From positions 1 to 64,000 of the forward strand of contig JAZARR010000206.1 in NCBI GenBank assembly GCA_037389465.1: a DNA stretch of 64,000 nucleotides, given 5' to 3'. The position numbers and the translations under genes were made by a program. This document shows, piece by piece, positions 54,601-64,000 of this stretch. This stretch comes from Baylisascaris procyonis. Lineage: Eukaryota > Nematoda > Chromadorea > Rhabditida > Ascarididae. Under the pieces are notes generated by a model. It ran no database searches. It was not told the DNA's origin and worked only from the letters and a program-made list of their open reading frames with translations. Position 1 is the first letter of the stretch; each line of letters starts with the position of its first letter.

Positions 54601-57393
54601 AACGCTTTCTTCACGTCAAAATTCTCTACACTTGCTTGAGATTTGAATAAGCAAAGAATTCAAAGCCATATAATAATTATCGAATCCGAACATTCTTTAT
54701 AGTTCGGTCAATGAAGCGCGTTCGACGTTCGACCTCTATATTTAATTCCCATTTGATAAAACAACTTCTGAGTAAAGCAGCTTAAATTTTCAACTTTTTC
54801 CATGCCGATCTGTAAGTCTGAGGCATTATCACCAATTTTTTACAGACTGTGGCGAAAAAAGTTGAAGATTTATTGCCGCGTTATTCAATATATCACATTC
54901 TAAAATTGAAATGGAAGAATATAATTGCCACTAAATTATCCATCTTAAATATAGGGTCTTTTATAGAATATTTATAGTATCTTCTTTTATCTTAATACTG
55001 CGAAGAATAAGGATGCACAGAGATGAAATTAAGTTGATCACTCATATCTCATAATTTTCTTCCGAAATGAATAACTCTAGACGATAAATGATCGGTTAAT
55101 GCGGAAATACTAAAAAATTATTCCCATTCACTTATAGCAGTTCTCCATTCATTGTAGGATCATTTCAAAGCGGAGAAAAAAATCAGAGTTTTTAGAGCAT
55201 AATAACAAAATATGTCGAAATCAGCCTTAAATGATTATCTTCCCCCAGTTTTATTGATAAATTTCTTGAGTATTATTTTCATACATATTCTTTTACTCGA
55301 TTCAAATATTACTTCAAATTTTCTAAGAGAAAAAAATCGATTTCGAATTGAAATTAGATCGATAAAATGACTCTAAAGATTTCTAAAGCATAAATTCCTA
55401 CGTCCAGTCTAATCTCGGATATGCCTAACGAAGAGGAAAATAACGACAGTATGTTTCTATATTAGTCTTAATATATGTTATGAGACCAGAAGTTTACCAA
55501 TAGATGAATAGAACAGGTTAGTCAACTTAGGTGCAGCAATTTGCATATTGGGAGCGGATGACCGGATGGGGGGCATGAGAACGTTGCAAGATCTGGCGGA
55601 AGTCATAAATGCGTAAGGAAGACACAACGAGGCGTATTGTTGTTAACGCGCCATTTGACGCACTTAATTGCACTTCTTCGTGCATTATGAATAAACCTCA
55701 CTTCTTTGACTTTCAACTGCAATTCATAGTCTATTAGCCGAAATATTGTTTATCGTTTAATCATATTTGCGTTAACTTTGACATTTTTATAGAGTGGACA
55801 GAAATTCTATAAAATGCCCATCAGCAATGTCAGTAAACTCGCATGCGAAATAGAATTTTCGCACTAAAATATAATTCGCCTGCGAATATTTTAACACAAA
55901 TGATGCTCAAATTGAGCGAATTTGCATTAAGGCATAACGAATTGCGAATATTGATAGTAAAAAATACTGCACATTCATTTGAGAGAAAGCATGAAAGTTG
56001 TTAAGTAGGTTTGTTAAAGGGCCAATTCGAATGTAAATTATACACATTAACATGTGAAAGATTTTGGTTAGAGATGTGTGAAATTGTATGCCTCAAGCCA
56101 ATGTAAAAACTCGATAATTGCTTTTCAGACGCTTCTGTGGCGCCTTGGACGATGAATAAAAAAGGATGTGACACAGAAAGTAATGGAAAATCTTAGAGAA
56201 GAAGAGCGAAACAGCATGGACACTTTGGGTTAGATAACGATTCATTTCGTTGGGAAAGTAGAATAAGTGAAAACGATTTTTGCATGTATTTTCGATTCGA
56301 ATTTCTTTCTGATTGAGAGCTATTTTAGAAGCCGCAATACTTGAAAAAACATTCAAATTTGGATTAAAAATGGGAAAGAAGTTTGTAGATAAAGTTTCTG
56401 CTTGAAATAATTCTATGAGCGTGCGTTATATGCAGATTTTATGGCCTCATCGATAAAAATGCAGTCAACCAATATCAGTCTAAATTGACGAAATCTTGCT
56501 AGAAATTTAGGCTCCATTACTGGCATCCAAATCAGAACATATTTAAATCAACTATTGCATATGTAATTACTTTTTCCCTCCTTTTTCTCTTCCTCACTTC
56601 GTCACTTTATTCCAAATCACTCGCCAAATATGTAGGTATATTTATTTATTTATTTTCGAATAAATAAATCTAATATTAATAAGCAATGCTTATTTCAAAT
56701 TAAAAAGAAATACAAAAAAAAACGGCTAGAAGCAGCTCTTTATCGAAAAAGCATTGATAGCAAATGAACAAATGCTTTAGAGCAAGAAGGCCGAATGGCG
56801 ACAAGCTCGACAAGCTCAACAAAAAGTTTTGGTCAAATTCTACTATTTTAAATTAATTTCATTAAACGAACACCTACATTTAAAAAATTCTCGAAATCTA
56901 GTAGTCAAACATAGAAGTTTAAGCAACACTGCAAATTTCAACCAACAGATTCAAAAAATAGTTTCTAAACGCCTAATTTATCGTTTCTAATTGTTACCTG
57001 CTCGTATATCTACCTTAAGAGAACGAAAATAAACGAGCAAACGAAGAAAACAAGAGGGGACGACGCGAAAACGTTAATGTGCCATTCTATGAGGATTAAA
57101 TAGCTTTAATGGCATTGTCATTGATACAATGCAGTATCGCATGATTGTTGAATACCCTCAATGAAAAGTGAATGAATTGTAGGTTAGCAAAATGGCTGTG
57201 TGCAATTTGTATGCGCAACCGGTAATGTGCCCATTTTCGCATGATACCATCTCAGATAAAATTTCCACACAACCACCTTAACTCGTTGACGGACGTTATC
57301 AATGTTGAAGGTACTATGCAATGTTGGTGGATAAACAAACAAGCGTGACGCTTTGAACGATATGACCTACCGGCGAACACGAAAGATAGACGA

Positions 57394-57505
57394 ATCGATG
57401 ATCATATATGAATATTATGACCTCGATTGGAGGGAGACATTTTTGGTGAAATCGAAGATCATATATGAATATTAGTCAAATGGAGGGAGACATTTTTGGT
57501 GACTC
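57394..57505. repeat. Tandem duplication, about 55 bp
   Basis: ATCGA(T/A)GATCATATATGAAT at 57394 and 57451, each followed by GGAGGGAGACATTTTTGGTG; the spacers differ by about 4 bases. Confidence 0.8.
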
Positions 57506-58340
57506 CGAATGGAGCATATATAGAAATCAAAAGCCCCGAAAATTATTGTGGCAGCTTTGGCAATTATGGAATCTACGCAAGGTGAGGGCGAATATTTCAT
57601 CTAATATTTTGTTCGACATTGTAAGGAAGAGAGTGGAGGTATAAGAGACGAAAAAAAGGTAACGTTGGAATTTTCAAACATACTGCCATAGCCTCATTTC
57701 ATTTCGTATTTGCAGCGTCATTGCGATATAGGGTGATATGAATGGTTTGAGTACCCGTCGAGATGAGTCAGCTAGTCATTAAGTCACAAGCACCACCACT
57801 GCTCTTCAAAACCAATTTCAGACTATCATTGCTTTACATGGCAATGCGCCCTATCGCATATTCCTTTAATTCTACTAATAGGTGATCGAGAAACGATATA
57901 TCGATGTTGCACCAATTTAATAAGGTTTACACGAAGCGAAAATCAAATCACGGCGCTTCCATAATGACACTTCAACTGCGCAATTTCCTGGATCCTTCTA
58001 TATTATTTACAAGTAATAAACTGAGGAAATATTCCATTACTTTTACACTATCGATTTAATTATTTCTACATTATCAAATTGATTCATATTTATATCAACA
58101 TCAATTTAATTTCTAAGCTTACAATAATAACTTATATATATATAACTTCGTAACGCCTATGATTACAAGATTTGAAAGTCGATAATATCTGGCAGAAAAT
58201 CGCCGATATTTTTTAAAATTACCAAAAATTGTTCAACAAATTCCATCATCTGACGTTCAAGCATAAGATCTTCATATAGAGTGTAGAGAGAATGAATAGT
58301 AGTTGATTATGCAAGCGCAAAGAAGGAAAAAGGAAATTCA

Positions 58341-58373
58341 GCTAGCCCACATGGTATGGCTAGCCCACATGGT
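58341..58373. repeat. Short tandem duplication
   Basis: GCTAGCCCACATGGT occurs twice, 18 bases apart. Confidence 0.8.
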
Positions 58374-59630
58374 GACACCTCCCGCGCTCACTATGCTGTT
58401 TGAGATCTTAATCAAACAATACGCTTGCAATGGGACATGAAAGCTATCGAATGACGGTTTTAGTGTAGCTGTCGATCTTGTTCGATTCACATATGTAAGC
58501 CATAAGGTGTAGCTAGTTGGACGTCAGCGTTCGTTGAATAGAACTGCATCCTCTAGACAGAGATTTCTAGATGTTTGGAAGCTTTTTTTGAAAGGTGACA
58601 AAGCGCACGACTCCCATATCGAATAAGCAATTGCATGGAACCATTATTGTTCAGTCAATAGAACGTATTCGGTTCTATTTATGAATTTGGGTTGCAGTCG
58701 TTTGAAGCGTAAATGTTGAATATGCTTGATAAGTCGAAAAATAAAAATTGGTCGTTTAAAATATTCGAATTTCCTCATGACATATTATCAGCAAAGATCT
58801 TTCATAGGCATTAATTTTTTGAAAGAGAGATATGAATTCTTCACAGGCAAAGCGATGCAAATCCAAAGGCATAAACTTTCGAGATTTTTCTTTTCCAACG
58901 TATGTAAGTTAGCAATCACATCAAAAATTAAGGGTCTCAAATGGAAATTGCAGAAGTAAAACAAGTGCAGAAGCATGCGGTGGCACGATATATGCTTCTA
59001 AAGTACCGTTCAGTTGACCAAACAACTGCGTTAAACGCAAGCAAGCGGTAAACTATGCCGAAAAAATGCATCTAAATAGTGCAAAGTGAAACTTCCACCG
59101 GGTGGAAATTCGTACAACTTCTGGACACTTTTAAATGCCGGTGATTCCTTTCAAATTTGAGAATCGATATGAAATATGAAACAAGACTATGATGTATGTT
59201 ACACCTGCCGAATTTTGTAGTTTTTCTGTTTTCAGTGGCTTTCGACTTAACTTTACTTGGGAAATGAGTGAAGGCAAGTTGATGATAAATAATACTATTC
59301 AAAGGCATATGCTAATGTTTTGGGCTACCGGATGCTATTGCCTATACGAGCGAGTGAATGAACAAAGTGATTCGTGCAATGACACCAAAAGAGCGACTTG
59401 TTAACAAAGAACTGCTTGTATGCACAACATTTGTGTATCGAATGCTGTGAACACAGATAAACACAGCGCTTACATAATGAACTTTTTAGATCATCACTGA
59501 ATAAATAGCACAATGATCCTATTCTTGACAGTGTGACTTACAGCGGAGGGTATCGATAAGGTCCAGATGACACTGTTTCGATAACATTTGAAATGTTAAA
59601 AAATATTTTAATATTTCATACCGCAGCAAA

Positions 59631-59633
<3 letters not shown>

Positions 59634-59669
<36 letters not shown>
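59634..59669. repeat. (TA)n microsatellite
   Basis: About 18 TA units in the gene-poor region. Confidence 0.95.
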
Positions 59670-59670
<1 letters not shown>

Positions 59671-60668
59671 CTGAACGGAACATGCCTTCTAACTCCTATT
59701 TAATCGGTGGCACAATACCTAAACATTGAGGAGGAAAAATGCAGCGAATACTAATACAAGTCGATCAGCACGGGCACTGCAATGTCAACAACACTTTTCA
59801 CAGAACGTACTCCCTTGATTTTAGATTACTTTCATCGATTAATGAAAGCGCATATTCTTGAGTGTGGAAAAGATTTTTGCAGCAATATGAAAAAGTGTTC
59901 GATATTGTTTAGTGAACGCAAGACGTATGGGAATCTAAGAACCTCCCTCAGACAATACAGCTTAAAAGTTTGCCGATAATGCCAAATATATATTCTATGC
60001 AATATAGGAATAATAAGTTCTGGATTGTTTGCAATGAAATTTTGCAGGAATTCAAGTAAAACTGTGCGCTGTAGAAATATTATTATAATGGAGGTCGTTA
60101 TGCACTGCCGTAATCTTAGCAGTTTTACTGATTGCAGGAATGTAAAAGTAACATACGAGAAGGCTTGCCATAGGAAGTGGATCAATATGGGCTTTCGGAC
60201 TCTCCATTACTTGAGCAACCACTTTTCATATATTGTCATGAAAATGCTAATTACACAAGACAATGCTGAATTATTTGCACCGAATTGACCGTTGTCATAA
60301 AACTGCGACAGAAGACTTGTATTTTTGCGATCCGAGCGGTCCAAAATGCTTGTCATTCTGCATGTGCCTATAGCTGCTTGGAAATTTGATGGATTAGTGG
60401 AGGATACAATATAGGACCTCATCCTATGGCTTACATTATTTTTTTCTTAACCGCAGTTCCAGCGATTCCGAAGCTGGAAATAGAAATGGGCTACGGAGGC
60501 CGATTGAGTACAAAGAGTTAGTCAGGACTTGGTTTAGCTATTCAACAGTCATCGATTGCTCTAGCAACTAAGCAAATAAACGATCGTGCAAGCCTTATCT
60601 AAATATGCAGAATAATCTGAACTGGGTCATTGTCCACTAATTCGTCGACGGATCCGCAAGTGGGCCAA

Positions 60669-60732
60669 CCGACGAACAGTCAGACAAGTTTACCGACGAA
60701 TAGACAAAAAGTTCACTGATGAATAGACAAGC
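60669..60732. repeat. Degenerate tandem repeat, about 23-bp unit, three copies
   Basis: CCGACGAACAGTCAGACAAG, CCGACGAATAGACAAAAAG and CTGATGAATAGACAAG follow one another with short spacers. Confidence 0.6.
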
Positions 60733-61057
60733 CTTTGAAATTATTGATACCCGTCCTGTTTCTTCACCATCATTATCGGTGGAAAAGCAACTCTCATATG
60801 CTAGCCTATTGCATAAAATATCTTTCTGTTCGTCAGCTATATAGAAAAAGCTATGCTTCAGCTCATTTGGTGGCATTATATCACAATAAGCAATGTGGCA
60901 ATGAAATACAACATGCGTGAGAATAGTGGCACATTTTGCTTATTTCCCGTCACATTATACGAAAATGTTACCTCAAGTAAACATTGGGCTTTTCACTATT
61001 GTACACCAATTAAAGACTTAAATCTTTTAAATAGTAGCTGAAATTTGTAGCCATATG

Positions 61058-61060
<3 letters not shown>

Positions 61061-61108
<48 letters not shown>
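61061..61108. repeat. (AT)n microsatellite
   Basis: About 24 AT units in the gene-poor region. Confidence 0.95.
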
Positions 61109-61110
<2 letters not shown>

Positions 61111-64000
61111 GAAAGAGACGTAAAATTTGAACAAATTAGAACGAAGAATAAATGCCTCAAAAAAGAGCCTCACAAAGCTTTCAAGAAATCTCTGACCAAG
61201 GTGCAACCGTATAAGCTAATGTTTTCACAAGTTTACTTACAAAAGATACCTTTCAAAGATTTTTTTCATACTTTAGCTCTTTTCTATTCTTGAGAACGCA
61301 AGGTTATTGTCTCTACAGCTCAGTGTGTTTTCAGTGTACTCAGAGGAACAATGAATGAACTGCTCAAGTAACTAGAAAGTTGCACTTTACATTAGAAATG
61401 GGCGCAATAAGGACACAAAACTATCATCTATGCAACAATAGTGATCCTTAAGCAAACTTGCCCCACTTTGAAAGTGTAATTCAAAGATCCTCTCAGCAGT
61501 TTTTAATGACCTGAAATGGCATTTAAAAATGAGTAGATTAGTGGTGGCTGAGTTAAACCACACATCCGCAATTCCCTCTCTATATCCCCCTTCTCCACAA
61601 CTCTTCCATTCCTACCACAAAAAGAGGAATTCAATTGTGTTCCCCGAAAAATTCATAAAGCCACCTCTAATAGAACACTAATTAAGCGTTTGAAACAATA
61701 GAACACGTCGAACATAAAATGGAAGTATGAGAAAAAACTTCGATTTTCTTCCGGTTCTCCTCATTTTACAATCTTCGATTGTTTTAAATCTTTTTTTAAT
61801 GAAACTCACTTTGTTTGATTAGACATTAAAAGAGGATTTTCTCTATGAAAAGATATTTTCTAATACTGTCGAAGTCGGTCACGCTTGAACGCATATGATT
61901 AACGTTTACTGCAAGCAAGCTGTGTAAACAAAAAATCGGGCAATCGACTCATATAGAATCTTTTATTTCCACATTTATAGCGAATACTCTCCTACGATTT
62001 GAGGTGACGATCGTTCTCTTCTTTAATTATAACGATTTATGCAAATTGCTAGATCTTATGCTAATAAAAATTTTTCTATGAGATTGATGAATAATTTAAT
62101 ATTCTTTAAAAAATAGGTAAATAAATATAAAAATTATAAAAATTCTAAGCGAAAGAACACAACTATTCTTTCTATTCAACGTCTATACTACTCATATAAT
62201 TTCTAAAACTATATAGAAAAATCTTGAAGCTAGAAATTAGATGGTAAATTTGATAAATTTTATAAAATTCCAAGAGCTCACTCTAAGAAAAGAAATCTTT
62301 CATTGTGAGACATTTCGGCTATTTATTTGTTATGCGGCATATGGCGAACGTTTTCTTCGGACCTCGAAATATTCCTTCCGTCCAATTAAATAGCGCATAA
62401 AACCGGAAATGATGGACGCAAAGCAATCGAATATATCGGAGATTATCCGTGCAGAATTTTTGTTTCAAGTTTCTTGTCATAAAAGTTTTGAACTATGTAA
62501 ACATTTGTTGATCTATGTGCTTTGCGCACCCGCATGGGGTTGTCACCAATACGTTGGCCAGGTTAAAAAGCAACTACCATAGGGTTTACATGTGCTTTTA
62601 TAAAGCAGAACATAAGAAAAGATTTTTCTTTTATAATAAGAAGAGCTATAAATTTTCTATGCTATTATTGTATTATATATAAATATTGATAAAAATTTTT
62701 TGAATAAAATAATACGCTTCAAAAGGTAATATCATCAACAACTAGGCAACAAATGATGATCGATAAGTTTAGGTAAGCACTTTACGATATTAGTGGACCA
62801 TAAACTAAGAAGAGAACAGCGGTTGAATGAAAAGCAATGACGCATACGTGATTTTGGCATTTATTGAATATAATGCGGTGGAGCCGATAATGTAATTCCA
62901 TAAGCAATACGACATTTCCACCAATGAGGCTAACGCTAGTTGTATAGTGCCCCATATTTGATGGCATTTATAATGTATCACTCTAATTCTAATAGTTATA
63001 TAATTACAATGTGCAACACATGTATTCATTAATGATATTGTTTAATTCAACTCGAGATTATATTTCTGAATACAACATATAAACACAATATTGCATACTA
63101 AAATTCCTGATCAAGAATTTCAATCAGAAATGAAATTAAAAGAGATGAGAGGATTTTGGTTTATTGCACATGGTTCATTGCTGAATTTTTTTAACCGCTT
63201 TCTAAATCCTCTCCCTATCAATTTTCGGCAATATTGAGATGGTCTAGAAGAAATTATATTAACCAAAAAGATTTACATAACTTTGGAGATCGCTGCAACT
63301 TTGCTCGTCTAGGTTCAAAGCGCTGAGCAAAACGACAATGACGGATCACAATACTCAATTTTTATGAGATCAGCATTTCGCGATACCAACTTGCACTACT
63401 TGAATGTGCGGAATAATGGCAGCCTAAATTTGCATAAAAATAAGGGAGCAATCAGAAATTAGAAAACAAGTATGAAACTCAACCGGTGGCCAAAATAGTT
63501 GTGGGACATCATAATTTTCGAAAATATTAATAAAAATTTATAACATCGATATTATTATCCATGTAATCGAGCATTTTTACTCAACCCTTTCCATGCCTTG
63601 TCATTTGTTCCACTTGATTATGATAACATCATAAAAAAGTTCGAAGATTATGCAGCATGCAAATATGGTGCTCGATTTCGCATGTATATAAAGACATTAA
63701 ATCTTTTATGCATATGAATGGACATTTTTTAGATAACGAACCCTCAGGCAAATCGATGCAAATAAACAACACTCTCGTGAGCAATTCCCTGAAACTTCTC
63801 CGCACAACCTCACTCTCAAACAAACCTAACAACCTAAATAACATTTATATTTGGAACTCATTTAAAGGAACCGAGTGGTTCATAGTCGCGAAGCAGCGAG
63901 TCATATGTGAACTAGTTACGAATATTGCATCAATTAAATAAGTGCTGCATGAATGAAAGGAACCTTCGAGTGGAATTATCTACGGAGCACATTGGATATG

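Larger units (their letters stand above)
51700..64000. other. Gene-poor region, no gene supported
   Basis: More than 12 kb upstream of the Reeler-DOMON gene. I found no exon chain, no conserved motif and no tRNA. It has two AT microsatellites, a 55-base duplication at 57394-57505, small tandem repeats at 58341 and 60669, and one locally GC-rich stretch at 55510-55690. Distal regulatory DNA or a large intron of a gene outside the window remain possible. Confidence 0.5.

Noticed and set aside
59189..60185. Several 60-120 codon open frames on both strands
   Set aside because: Composition is random-like, frames overlap in antisense, and no splice or domain signals are present.

Overview
This is a eukaryotic window, almost certainly from a nematode. 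It is AT-rich and the genes are broken into short exons with GT/AG introns and TTTTCAG/TTTTAG-type acceptors. Several genes have an acceptor only 7-28 bases before the ATG, as expected for spliced-leader trans-splicing. I cannot name the species. The exon models below were built by hand from reading frame, splice signals and phase continuity; no homology search was run.

Layout. (1) 1-9333, plus strand: an 11-exon gene, 5' end outside the window, for a THAP-type zinc-finger protein with a middle Cys/His module and a C-terminal C2H2 finger. (2) 9334-13389: no gene; tRNA-like/SINE-like repeats. (3) 13390-16180, plus: a 5-exon gene of unknown function, about 267 aa. (4) 16489-26941, minus: long-chain acyl-CoA synthetase A (14 exons, 673 aa), convergent with gene 3. 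(5) 26970-31600: spacer without a gene. (6) 31785-40817, minus: acyl-CoA synthetase B (14 exons, 692 aa), a tandem paralogue of A. (7) 41551-45379, minus: a small C-terminally membrane-anchored protein of unknown function. (8) 45661-51607, minus: a secreted Reeler plus DOMON protein with a hydrophobic C-terminus. (9) 46601-47692, minus: a single-ORF mitochondrial carrier, SLC25A29-like, lying inside an intron of gene 8 on the same strand. (10) 51700-64000: 12 kb with no gene I can support, only microsatellites and small local duplications.

The most notable points are the nested carrier gene; the two synthetases, which keep 13 identical exon lengths and all intron phases but have unrelated N-termini (one with a membrane anchor, one without); the unusual domain build of the THAP protein; and the Reeler-DOMON protein without a cytochrome b561 part. 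The two synthetases would feed activated fatty acids into lipid metabolism and the carrier acts in mitochondria; no pathway joins all the genes. No CRISPR array, operon of bacterial type, intact tRNA gene or autonomous transposon was found.
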